NCBI GenBank assembly: GCA_030605515.1
Contig: JAUWIE010000075.1
Span: 1-8,408 of the forward strand
DNA from: Thermoplasmatota archaeon
GTDB lineage: Archaea > Thermoplasmatota > E2 > DHVEG-1
Length of the DNA: 8,408 nt
Direction: 5' to 3'
Shown: positions 1 to 6,072 of the stretch, one piece after another
Layout of the letters: every line of letters begins with the position of its first letter
Position numbering within the stretch: the first letter of the stretch is position 1
Made by a program: the position numbers and the translations under genes
Notes under the pieces: generated by a model
What the model was told of the DNA's origin: nothing
The model's database searches: none
Seen by the model: only the letters and a program-made list of their open reading frames with translations

Positions 1-19
1 ATTCATTAATTATACTTTA

Positions 20-24
20 AGGTG
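20..24 (+). promoter_or_regulatory. Shine-Dalgarno site that sets the start of the KaiC-like ATPase
   Basis: AGGTG matches the archaeal 16S anti-SD complement and lies 6 nt before the TTG at 31. A GTG at 22 in the same frame overlaps the SD itself, so it is a poor start. The site therefore decides for TTG. Confidence 0.65.
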
Positions 25-30
25 GTTAAA

Positions 31-750
31 TTGGAGAGAGAAAAAACAGGTATTGAAGGTTTAGACAATATTATTGGTGGAGGTTTGCCAAAAAATTCAA
101 TTACTTTAGTTTCTGGTCCACCTGGTAGCGGTAAAAGTATATTCTGTTTACAGTTTCTTTTTGAAGGATTGAAAGAAGGAGAAAAATGTCTTTTTTTAAC
201 ATTAGATAAAAAGGTTGAGGGTATTATCACTCAGGCTGAAGAGCTTGGTATTAATTTTCAATCTGAAATTGAAAAAAATCTTGTTAAATTCTTATTTCTA
301 AACATTAATAAAAAACTTATTTATGAATCAATGACCAATGAGATACTATCTGGTGGCTACGATCGGATTGTGTTAGACTCTATTACACCATTATCAGAAA
401 TGCCGATATATCTTAAAAATGATGAATATAATAGCGATATCAGTGTCATTTCACCAGAAGATCTTTCATCTAATAGTAATATACCTGTTAGGCGTATTCA
501 TTTACGTTATATATTAACTACATTAGAGTCAGCAAATTCCACTTCAATTATAACTTCAGAATTACCAGCTGGTTCATTACTTCTCTCTAGAGATGGTATT
601 TCAGAGTTTCTTGCTGATGGTGTAATCGTACTTAGTCTTGATCCAACAATGGATCGAAGGAAATTATCTGTAATGAAAATGAGAAATACCAAACATACAC
701 TTAAACCACAAGATATACTAATTGAAAACGGCGGTATTAAATTAATTTGA
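31..750 (+). CDS. KaiC/RadA-family (RecA superfamily) ATPase, single domain
   Basis: A 239-residue protein made of one KaiC-type RecA fold. Seen: the opening KTGIEGLDNIIGGGLP, Walker A GPPGSGKS (residues 29-36), Walker B YDRIVLDS (110-117, Asp116), and the C-terminal KMRNTKH (Lys216, Arg218, His222), which in KaiC reaches the neighbouring subunit's nucleotide. Known: archaeal single-domain relatives bind ATP, assemble into rings and often act in signalling or regulation. Odd: the KaiC catalytic glutamate pair after the second core strand reads Asp59-Lys60 (LTLDKK), so hydrolysis may be weak or absent. TTG is chosen as start because of the SD at 20-24; the GTG at 22 would add three residues. 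An in-frame stop at 7-9 shows the 5' end is complete. The methyltransferase follows after 13 nt, suggesting co-transcription. The cellular role is unknown. Confidence 0.85.
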   Translation: MEREKTGIEGLDNIIGGGLPKNSITLVSGPPGSGKSIFCLQFLFEGLKEGEKCLFLTLDKKVEGIITQAEELGINFQSEIEKNLVKFLFLNINKKLIYESMTNEILSGGYDRIVLDSITPLSEMPIYLKNDEYNSDISVISPEDLSSNSNIPVRRIHLRYILTTLESANSTSIITSELPAGSLLLSRDGISEFLADGVIVLSLDPTMDRRKLSVMKMRNTKHTLKPQDILIENGGIKLI

Positions 751-763
751 AGATCATACAGAT

Positions 764-1234
764 ATGTTTTGTAATTATAGACCACCCAAAGAATTGCGAG
801 CACTTTTTATTGTTCACTATGCTCCACTCCTTCTTATCATTTTACTTGGACCATTAACTGCAATATATGGTATTTGGGAGATTCCATTAGATATGAGTAT
901 TACTGTGATATTTGGAGTAGTAATTTTTCTTATTGGTGCTAGTGTATATTTTAAATGGGAGATATTTTGGCATAAAACATTCAAAGGTCAACTTGTAACA
1001 GATGGAATATTTGATCATATTAGACATCCACATTATACATCATTATTAATAATCGGCTTTGGATTAGCCTTGTTTTTTTATTCTTTACTAGCACTGTTTA
1101 TAGCAATTATTGCTATACCAATTATGATTTGGAGTATTATTGATGAAGAAAAATTATTATTAAAACAATATGGAGAAAAATATAAAACATATATGGAAAA
1201 GGTTCCATGGCGGATAATTCCAAAAATATTCTAA
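764..1234 (+). CDS. ICMT/PEMT-type membrane methyltransferase (isoprenylcysteine carboxyl methyltransferase-like)
   Basis: A 156-residue integral membrane protein. Hydrophobic segments lie near residues 18-37, 46-63 and 92-125, the last long enough for a helical hairpin. The family signature is clear: GQLVTDGIF before RHPHY (87-91), then EEKLLLKQYGEKYKTY (128-143) and VPWRIIP (147-153). In ICMT and PEMT relatives this C-terminal half binds S-adenosylmethionine. The family methylates carboxyl groups of prenylated cysteines, or phospholipid amines or other lipid substrates; the archaeal substrate cannot be told from sequence. ATG 764 is the only reasonable start, because an in-frame stop lies at 743-745. 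No convincing SD is seen, as is common inside archaeal operons. It starts 13 nt after the KaiC-like gene and probably shares its transcript. Confidence 0.85.
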   Translation: MFCNYRPPKELRALFIVHYAPLLLIILLGPLTAIYGIWEIPLDMSITVIFGVVIFLIGASVYFKWEIFWHKTFKGQLVTDGIFDHIRHPHYTSLLIIGFGLALFFYSLLALFIAIIAIPIMIWSIIDEEKLLLKQYGEKYKTYMEKVPWRIIPKIF

Positions 1235-1399
1235 TAATATAATAGAACCCTATACTAGTTACCTATTATTATTTAACAGAGTTAGCAATTGTATAACGAA
1301 TTATTTTGAGTAAATATTAGAACATCGAGTAATGATAGCTAGATGGAGCTAATTGTATAATAAGTTATATATAGTAACCTAATTTAATATTAATATATA
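1235..1399. other. 165-nt intergenic spacer with repeats and a promoter
   Basis: The spacer is very AT-rich and has no supported ORF. It holds an imperfect ~20-bp direct repeat (1284-1306 and 1347-1370) sharing the exact core AATTGTATAA at 1287-1296 and 1351-1360. It also has a 5-bp-arm dyad, TAGCT (1336-1340) and AGCTA (1347-1351), just upstream of a TATA box. The layout suggests a regulated promoter for the DUF998-type gene, but AT-rich DNA yields such repeats easily. Confidence 0.5.
1365..1373 (+). promoter_or_regulatory. TATA box of the DUF998-type gene
   Basis: TTATATATA is centred about 31 nt before the ATG at 1400. With the usual archaeal 25-27 nt from TATA centre to start of transcription, the mRNA would begin within a few bases of the ATG. 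That predicts a leaderless transcript and fits the absence of any SD before this gene. Confidence 0.5.
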
Positions 1400-2002
1400 A
1401 TGTTCAAGCGATTAAAATTAAAGAGTTCAATGATAACAAAGATATCGGGCATATGTGGAATTATGCTACCTATTGTTATATTCATATGCATCGCATTTGC
1501 TATAATCTTATCACCTTGGTTTGAATGGACTGAACATGCGTTGAGTGATCTAGGTATAGAAGGTATAGCTGCACTTTTTTTCAATTTAGGTCTGGTTATT
1601 GGTGGAATTCTTGGATTTATTTTTTCAGTTGGATTACAAAAACAATTATCAAAAAAAATTGGATCAATTATTCTTAGTATTAGTTCTTTGGCCCTTATAG
1701 GAGTTGGGCTATTTCCTGAAACAAAACCTCTACTTCATTTTTTTGTTGCTGCTGCATTCTTTGTATTATTAATCCTGGCTTTTCTAATAATTGGGCAAAC
1801 AACAAGAACAAGTAAATTTGAGTATAATATGGGAATACTTGCATCAGTGTTTGTAATAATGGCTATTACATCAACTATTTTTCTTTTACCATTTAATGGT
1901 GTAGCAGTTACTGAGGCATTTTCTTGTTTTCCCGCATTCATTTGGTGTATGATATATGGGAACAAAATGGCATTTACTAATCATAAAAATGTTTCCATAT
2001 AA
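1400..2002 (+). CDS. DUF998-type six-helix membrane protein
   Basis: A 200-residue, highly hydrophobic protein with six likely membrane helices near residues 17-37, 56-76, 86-103, 109-131, 145-164 and 171-190. Family-like features are SPW (38-40) followed by the HALSDLG motif (46-52), the loop FPET (105-108) followed by LHFF (112-115, His113), and a Glu at 172 in the last helical region. These match the pattern of DUF998, a conserved archaeal and bacterial membrane family without an established biochemical function, so no substrate is proposed. ATG 1400 is used because the TATA box at 1365-1373 predicts a leaderless mRNA starting there. ATG 1430 (residue 11) is a possible alternative that still keeps all six helices. 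The gene converges with the minus-strand DUF1624-type gene, with 42 nt between the stops. Confidence 0.75.
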   Translation: MFKRLKLKSSMITKISGICGIMLPIVIFICIAFAIILSPWFEWTEHALSDLGIEGIAALFFNLGLVIGGILGFIFSVGLQKQLSKKIGSIILSISSLALIGVGLFPETKPLLHFFVAAAFFVLLILAFLIIGQTTRTSKFEYNMGILASVFVIMAITSTIFLLPFNGVAVTEAFSCFPAFIWCMIYGNKMAFTNHKNVSI

Positions 2003-2044
2003 ATTTTGTTGAAACTAATTTAAGATAATATAAGCTGTAAGATT

Positions 2045-2824
2045 TTAAAAAATATCAAAAATGAATAATGTACCTGCTATTATTGGCTGATGTAATAGAT
2101 ATATTGCTAATGAATGTTTACCGCACCACGAAAACATCTTTGCAGGTTTATATTTTGAAAGGTCAGGGATTTTGAATCTTCGCTCATTACCAGTATATAA
2201 TAGATTTCCTAAAGCAACTCCAAATAGAGTTACACCAAACCAAGGAAAAAGAGGGAAATAATCAATAGTATGCTGCCATAGATTAGGTTGATGAACTCCA
2301 ATCATAAGGTGTAAAATTGTTGGATTCTCCATTGTAAATGATCCAATTATAAATCCAAAAATTATTATTAGCAAAGCAAATAGAATGTTATAGGATTTGA
2401 ATTTAAGGAATGGAATGCTTAAAATTATTGAGAATCCAATGCAATGTAACACTCCAAATAATACTATTTTATCTGGAAAAATGACGAAAGTTATTAGTGT
2501 AATAATCATACCTAGACCAACAATCGAAAGACCACGTTTTATCAGGTGAGTCTTAAAACTTTTTTTATTTTTTGATAGATTGTTGTTTTTATTGCTATTA
2601 ACGGCTAGACATATTCCAACTAATAAAAAGAACATTGGTTGAAAAATGAAATTGTATTGATATATTGTTTTGTTCAGTGTAACAATACCAAAATGATCTA
2701 AATCCCATGAAATATGAAAAAGAATCATCATTATAATTGTAAAACCACGAATCAAATCAATTTCAATAAACCGCCGAGAATTAGAGCTATGAAATAACCT
2801 TTTTTTAATAACTTTAAATTCCAT
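2045..2824 (-). CDS. DUF1624 / HGSNAT-type multi-spanning membrane protein (putative acyltransferase)
   Basis: A 259-residue membrane protein with about seven hydrophobic segments. Diagnostic features in order: RRFIEIDLIRGF entering the first helix, with His37 in ILFHISWDLDHFG; FQPMFFLLVGICLA; FGVLHCIGFS (His127); DYFPLFPWFG (188-197); and the C-terminal GKHSLAIYLLHQP (235-247). This is the pattern of the heparan-alpha-glucosaminide N-acetyltransferase-like (DUF1624) family. Characterised relatives move acyl groups across a membrane to sugars, but the archaeal substrate is unknown and 'acyltransferase' is family inference. The start at 2824 is chosen because AAAGGTGA lies 7 nt upstream. The longer frame from 2845 would place that SD inside the coding region. 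It is divergent from rpl3 and has its own promoter elements at 2872-2902. Confidence 0.8.
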   Translation of the reverse strand: MEFKVIKKRLFHSSNSRRFIEIDLIRGFTIIMMILFHISWDLDHFGIVTLNKTIYQYNFIFQPMFFLLVGICLAVNSNKNNNLSKNKKSFKTHLIKRGLSIVGLGMIITLITFVIFPDKIVLFGVLHCIGFSIILSIPFLKFKSYNILFALLIIIFGFIIGSFTMENPTILHLMIGVHQPNLWQHTIDYFPLFPWFGVTLFGVALGNLLYTGNERRFKIPDLSKYKPAKMFSWCGKHSLAIYLLHQPIIAGTLFIFDIF

Positions 2825-2831
2825 TTCTATC

Positions 2832-2839
2832 TCACCTTT
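2832..2839 (-). promoter_or_regulatory. Shine-Dalgarno site that sets the start of the DUF1624-type gene
   Basis: On the minus strand this reads AAAGGTGA, with GGTGA ending 7 nt before the ATG at 2824. It is one of the best SD matches in the window and excludes the in-frame ATG at 2845. Confidence 0.7.
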
Positions 2840-2871
2840 CCTCATTTCAACTTATATCAATATCATGACTC

Positions 2872-2887
2872 TTGTTAACTTTTAACA
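2872..2887. promoter_or_regulatory. Perfect dyad, candidate operator of the DUF1624-type gene
   Basis: TTGTTAA (2872-2878) and TTAACAA (2881-2887) form a perfect 7-bp inverted repeat with a 2-nt spacer. It sits between the minus-strand TATA box (2895-2902) and the transcription start that box predicts (about 2872). Archaeal repressors often bind there to block polymerase recruitment. The regulator is not identified. Confidence 0.45.
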
Positions 2888-2894
2888 ATGATAT

Positions 2895-2902
2895 TATTTA
2901 AA
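2895..2902 (-). promoter_or_regulatory. TATA box of the DUF1624-type gene
   Basis: The minus strand reads TTTAAATA, an exact match to the archaeal consensus TTTAWATA. It predicts a start of transcription near 2872 and a leader of about 48 nt that contains the SD at 2832-2839. Confidence 0.55.
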
Positions 2903-3132
2903 GATATTGTGGAAAATTATCAAAATGAAAAAATGTCATTAACAACTTTAGTAACATAAATTGATTCAATTTTGAATAAAATTCTGTCTATTAAATTTTA
3001 ATTTTTACTATTTTAATAATAAAATTTATTTTTTTACTATTGGTTCAGTATAAAACAAAAATTTTAATGAAAAAATTACTTTTTTCTGTTCATTAATAGG
3101 TACTTTCGCTAACGATTGACTAAGTAATAACA
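2903..3132. other. AT-rich intergenic stretch without a gene
   Basis: No ORF longer than about ten codons is supported on either strand here. The stretch is dominated by A and T runs and includes an 11-bp direct repeat TTTTTACTATT (3002-3012 and 3031-3041). It separates the promoters of the divergent DUF1624-type gene and the ribosomal operon. I see no RNA gene or mobile element in it. Confidence 0.6.
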
Positions 3133-3140
3133 TTTATATA
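3133..3140 (+). promoter_or_regulatory. Distal TATA box of the ribosomal protein operon
   Basis: TTTATATA is an exact archaeal TATA consensus. It predicts transcription from about 3160-3163, which would give the uL3 mRNA a leader of roughly 165 nt covering the potential RNA structure downstream. Position and consensus are seen in the sequence; use of the promoter is inferred. Confidence 0.6.
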
Positions 3141-3152
3141 TCATTTCTATTA

Positions 3153-3273
3153 TGCCTTACTTCCTTGATTATACCAGACATTCATCGGGCAATTCAAAAA
3201 AAATAGTAGAAACCCGGCATCAAACAGACCATCCTGTGTTTTTGGTTGTTTATGAAATGTCACGGTTTAGGCA
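3153..3273 (+). promoter_or_regulatory. Putative structured leader RNA of the ribosomal protein operon (three-way junction)
   Basis: Manual pairing gives nested helices. P0: TGCCT (3153-3157) with AGGCA (3269-3273). P1a: ACC (3173-3175) with GGT (3264-3266). P1b: GACATT (3177-3182) with AATGTC (3256-3261). P2: 3185-3189 with 3213-3217, four G-C pairs plus one G-U. P3: 3218-3231 with 3243-3254, 12 pairs with single-base bulges at 3221 and 3227. P2 and P3 abut directly, leaving a compact three-way junction. If transcription begins near 3162, P0 is lost but P1-P3 remain. The G+C runs stand out from the AT-rich surroundings. No known RNA family is recognised. A protein- or ligand-responsive leader is inference, and no folding energy was computed. 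Confidence 0.35.
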
Positions 3274-3279
3274 AATTAA

Positions 3280-3287
3280 CTTAAATA
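3280..3287 (+). promoter_or_regulatory. Proximal TATA-like box upstream of rpl3
   Basis: CTTAAATA matches the archaeal TATA consensus at seven of eight positions. It would start transcription near 3310, giving a short leader of about 16 nt that still contains the SD AGAGGGT at 3314-3320. It may be a second, leader-free promoter or a chance AT-rich match. Confidence 0.35.
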
Positions 3288-3325
3288 AATATCATACATG
3301 AATAAAAGAATATAGAGGGTATGTT

Positions 3326-4318
3326 ATGTCTGAGAGACATCATCCAAGAAGAGGATCTATGGGCTATTCGCCACGAAAAAGAGCTAGAGCAGAAACACCA
3401 CATATAAAAAGTTGGCCAGAAGGTGGTGACAAACCAAAGATACAAGGTTTTTTGGGTTATAAAGCTGGGATGACTCATGCTTTTATTACTGATTACAGAC
3501 CTACTTCAACTACATCTGGTCGTGAGGTTCGAATGCCTGTTTCGGTTGTTGAAACCCCTCCTGTAAAAGTAGCAGCAATTAGAGCATATAATAAAACTTA
3601 TCATGGGTTACAAACAATTGGTGAAATATGGGCTGAGAAACTTGATTCGGAACTTTCAAAGAAACTGCCTTTAGCAAAAAAAGAGAAAAAGAAAAACATG
3701 GATTTTATTAAAGAGGCTGATGAAATACGGATTTTAGTATATACTCAACCAAAATTAGTTACGGGTATACCTAAAAAAATTCCTGAAATTCGTGAGCTTC
3801 GGATTTGCGGTGGAAGCATTGATGAACAAATAAAATATGCAAAAGATATCCTAGGTAAAGAGCTGAAAATAAATGATGCTGTCAAAGAAGGAGATATGCT
3901 TGATGTTCTTGCTGTAACAAAAGGAAAAGGATTCCAAGGAGCAGTAAAGAGATGGGGAGTTAAGCTTCTTACTCATAAAAATTCAAAGCATCGGAGAATG
4001 ATTGGAACTGCAGGTTCCTGGCATCCAAATTGGATTCAAACAACAGTTCCTCAAGCAGGACAGATGGGATATCATCAGCGAACAGAATATAATAAACGTG
4101 TTTTAAAGATAGGTGACAAAGGAGATGAAATTACTCCTTCAGGTGGTTTTCCACATTATGGTATTGTAAGAAACTCATATGTTCTTATTCATGGTTCAAT
4201 TCCAGGACCTGTAAAACGATTGATCAGCATGAGAGATGCGATACGTTATCAGCGTGGTGTCAAGATTGAAAAACCAGAAATCACATATATTTCAACTACT
4301 AGTAAACAAGGAGTGTAG
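3326..4318 (+). CDS. rpl3: Large-subunit ribosomal protein uL3 (archaeal L3)
   Basis: A 330-residue protein of the archaeal/eukaryotic L3 type, at the usual archaeal length. Recognised stretches are the N-terminal RRGSMGYSPRKRA, then PKIQGFLGYKAGMTH, the TKGKGFQGAVKRWG segment, the central KHRRMIGTAGSWHP and TVPQAGQMGYHQRTEYNKR, and the late GSIPGPVKRLI. In known ribosomes uL3 binds 23S rRNA early in assembly, and its central loop reaches towards the peptidyl transferase centre. The start ATG is preceded by AGAGGGT (3314-3320) at a 5-nt spacing. It is the first gene of the ribosomal operon; the SPOUT-type methyltransferase gene often found before rpl3 in archaea is absent here. Expression is probably driven from one or both TATA boxes upstream. 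Confidence 0.97.
   Translation: MSERHHPRRGSMGYSPRKRARAETPHIKSWPEGGDKPKIQGFLGYKAGMTHAFITDYRPTSTTSGREVRMPVSVVETPPVKVAAIRAYNKTYHGLQTIGEIWAEKLDSELSKKLPLAKKEKKKNMDFIKEADEIRILVYTQPKLVTGIPKKIPEIRELRICGGSIDEQIKYAKDILGKELKINDAVKEGDMLDVLAVTKGKGFQGAVKRWGVKLLTHKNSKHRRMIGTAGSWHPNWIQTTVPQAGQMGYHQRTEYNKRVLKIGDKGDEITPSGGFPHYGIVRNSYVLIHGSIPGPVKRLISMRDAIRYQRGVKIEKPEITYISTTSKQGV
4308..4315 (+). promoter_or_regulatory. Shine-Dalgarno site that sets the start of rpl4
   Basis: AAGGAGTG lies inside the last codons of rpl3, 7 nt before the ATG at 4323. The reading frame is open further upstream to an ATG at 4236, but only 4323 has an SD and gives the normal uL4 N-terminus. Confidence 0.75.
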
Positions 4319-4322
4319 AATA

Positions 4323-5084
4323 ATGATTAAGGTAAATGTTTATGGTATTGATGGATCAGTAAAAAATAAGATTGATTTACCTGATGTTTTCAATACGCCG
4401 TACCGTCCAGATATCATCAAAAAATCATTTAATGTTCTTCGCTCTAACAAGAGACAACCGTATGGTGCCGATCCTTATTCAGGTAAAAAACATGCAACAG
4501 CCTCTGTTGGTAAAGGTCGTGGAATGTCACGTGTACCACGGCTTACACAAGGAAGAAGAGCAGCACTTGCTCCTGGTGTTGTCGGTGGTAGAAGAGCACA
4601 TCCACCAAAAGCTGAAAGAAACTGGAAGGAAAAAATAAACAAAAAAGAACGGCTCCTTTCATTAAAATCATCACTCGCTGCAACAGCAGATAAAGAACTT
4701 GTAACTGGGAGAGGACATAAGTTCGATGAAAAAATAACATTACCGCTAATAATTGAGGATGGATTTGAAAAAATCAAAAAGACAAAAAAAGTCATAGAAA
4801 CATTTGAAAAAATTGGTATCTATGATGATGTACTTCGTGCTTTAAATGGAAAACATATAAGAGCTGGTAAAGGAAAAACAAGAGGGCGAAAATATAAAAC
4901 TCCAAAGTCAATTTTAATTGTTTCAACAAAAGAAGATATCGAGAAAAGTTCTAATAATCTTATAGGTGTTGATATTATAAAACCTAGTCAATTAAATATT
5001 GAACATTTAGCCCCCGGAGGAAATGCAGGACGACTGACAGTATTTACTGAATCTGCCTTAAAAGAAATTGGAGGCGGAAAATAA
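4323..5084 (+). CDS. rpl4: Large-subunit ribosomal protein uL4 (archaeal L4/L1e)
   Basis: A 253-residue uL4. It begins MIKVNVYGIDG and carries the long extended loop (about residues 42-100) with KRQPYGADPYSGKKHA, GKGRGMSRVPRL and VVGGRRAHPPKAE, the part that lines the peptide exit tunnel in known structures. The C-terminal globular part includes RAGKGKTRGRKYK and the closing LAPGGNAGRL. Known: uL4 binds 23S rRNA domain I early in assembly, and in E. coli it also represses the S10 operon; such autoregulation is not established for this archaeal arrangement. The start at 4323 follows SD AAGGAGTG (4308-4315). The stop overlaps the rpl23 start by one base (TAATG), which indicates translational coupling. 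Confidence 0.97.
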   Translation: MIKVNVYGIDGSVKNKIDLPDVFNTPYRPDIIKKSFNVLRSNKRQPYGADPYSGKKHATASVGKGRGMSRVPRLTQGRRAALAPGVVGGRRAHPPKAERNWKEKINKKERLLSLKSSLAATADKELVTGRGHKFDEKITLPLIIEDGFEKIKKTKKVIETFEKIGIYDDVLRALNGKHIRAGKGKTRGRKYKTPKSILIVSTKEDIEKSSNNLIGVDIIKPSQLNIEHLAPGGNAGRLTVFTESALKEIGGGK

Positions 5085-5341
5085 TGGATCCATATCATAT
5101 TGTTTTTCATCCTTTTGTAACAGAGAAAACTATGAATCTTATGGAGAAAAATAATGCTCTTGAATTTGTTGTTAGAAGAACCGCAGATAAGAATCAAATA
5201 AGAAGAGCAGTAGAAACAATGTTTGAAGTGAAAGTAAAAGAGATACACACAAAAATTACAAAAAAAGGTAAACATGCAATTGTAACACTCATGCCAGAGT
5301 TTAAAGCAGAAGATGTTGGAATGAGAATTGGAATATTCTAA
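5084..5341 (+). CDS. rpl23: Large-subunit ribosomal protein uL23
   Basis: An 85-residue protein of standard archaeal uL23 length. The N-terminal PFVTEKTMNLMEKNNALEF and the central ADKNQIRRAVETMFEVKV are typical of the family, as is the basic loop TKKGKHAIV. In ribosomes uL23 sits at the exit of the peptide tunnel and is the docking site for SRP and other factors that meet the nascent chain. The ATG overlaps the uL4 stop by one base, and GGAGG at 5070-5074 is an SD 9 nt upstream, so translation is probably both coupled and SD-driven. No unusual residues are seen. Confidence 0.96.
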   Translation: MDPYHIVFHPFVTEKTMNLMEKNNALEFVVRRTADKNQIRRAVETMFEVKVKEIHTKITKKGKHAIVTLMPEFKAEDVGMRIGIF

Positions 5342-5356
5342 GGAGTATGAGGAATA

Positions 5357-6067
5357 ATGGGTAAAAGATTAATACAACAGCGGCGGGGAAGAACACAAAC
5401 AAAATTCAATTCACCTTCACATCGATATAGAGGGAAAGTTAAATATGACAAAAATACAGAGAATCATGAGGGAACCATTGAAAATATAATTCATGATCCT
5501 GGACATACAGCCCCTCTCGTAAATATAAAACTTGAAAATAATAAGAAATTATTAAGTTTTGCTCCAGAGGGAGTAAAAGTTGGAGATAAAATAAGATTTA
5601 CTGATAATAAAGGAGAGATCGGTATTGGCAATGTTTTACCTATTGGAAAAATCTCTGAGGGAATTCCTGTTTATAATATTGAACTTACCCCAGGAGATGG
5701 TGGGAAACTTGTAAGATCTGCAGGGAGTAATGCATCAATAGTATCACATGACAAGAAAAAAACAGTTATTCGGTTACCATCAGGCAAATATAAAACATTA
5801 GATTCATCATGTAGAGCTTCAATAGGTGTTCTTGCTGGTGGTGGACGGAAAGATAAACCATTTCTAAAAGCAGGTAAAAAATATATAGCATTTAGAGTAA
5901 GAGGAAAACAATATCCGGTTGTCAGAGGTGTAGCAATGAATCCTGTTGCCCATCCACATGGTGGTGGAAGCCATCAACATGTTGGAAAACCAAGTACAAT
6001 AAAAAGAGGAGCATCGCCAGGTAGTAAGACTGGAAGTATTGCAGCAAAACGGACCGGGAGGAAATAA
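5357..6067 (+). CDS. rpl2: Large-subunit ribosomal protein uL2
   Basis: A 236-residue uL2 with the archaeal N-terminus GKRLIQQRRGRTQTKF and the OB-fold and SH3-like core. The near-universal C-terminal motif NPVAHPHGGG (195-204) includes His199, which matches the conserved histidine near the peptidyl transferase centre (His229 in E. coli). uL2 binds 23S rRNA, supports subunit association and is needed for full peptidyl transferase activity in reconstituted ribosomes. The tail GAS to GRK is strongly basic, as expected. Fifteen nt separate it from rpl23, holding AGGAG (5341-5345) and GAGGA (5349-5353); the first overlaps the rpl23 stop codon. The gene is intact. Confidence 0.97.
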   Translation: MGKRLIQQRRGRTQTKFNSPSHRYRGKVKYDKNTENHEGTIENIIHDPGHTAPLVNIKLENNKKLLSFAPEGVKVGDKIRFTDNKGEIGIGNVLPIGKISEGIPVYNIELTPGDGGKLVRSAGSNASIVSHDKKKTVIRLPSGKYKTLDSSCRASIGVLAGGGRKDKPFLKAGKKYIAFRVRGKQYPVVRGVAMNPVAHPHGGGSHQHVGKPSTIKRGASPGSKTGSIAAKRTGRK

Positions 6068-6072
6068 ATAAT

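Noticed and set aside
22..30. GTG start for the KaiC-like ATPase
   Set aside because: The GTG is part of the SD sequence AAGGTGG that serves the TTG at 31.
1239..1269. ATAATAG/CTATTAT inverted repeat after the methyltransferase gene as a terminator
   Set aside because: It is purely A/T-rich apart from one G-C pair, has a 17-nt loop and no following T run, so it is within chance for this composition.
2003..2044. Bidirectional terminator between the two convergent genes
   Set aside because: No clear hairpin and only short T runs; not enough to call.
2825..2845. Seven extra N-terminal residues on the DUF1624-type protein (ATG at 2845)
   Set aside because: The SD AAAGGTGA at 2832-2839 would be inside the coding region; it is well spaced for ATG 2824.
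3154..3272. 5S rRNA, because the stretch is ~119 nt with closing GCCT/AGGC and a three-way junction
   Set aside because: The conserved 5S loop sequences and the long closing helix are missing, and helix lengths do not match 5S. The size match is taken as coincidence.
4236..4322. Longer N-terminus for uL4 starting at ATG 4236
   Set aside because: It lies wholly inside rpl3 in another frame, lacks an SD and adds residues unlike uL4. ATG 4323 has a strong SD and the normal N-terminus.
4372..4795. Plus- and minus-strand ORFs overlapping rpl4
   Set aside because: They are in alternative frames of a certain gene, have no SD and show no recognisable protein features.
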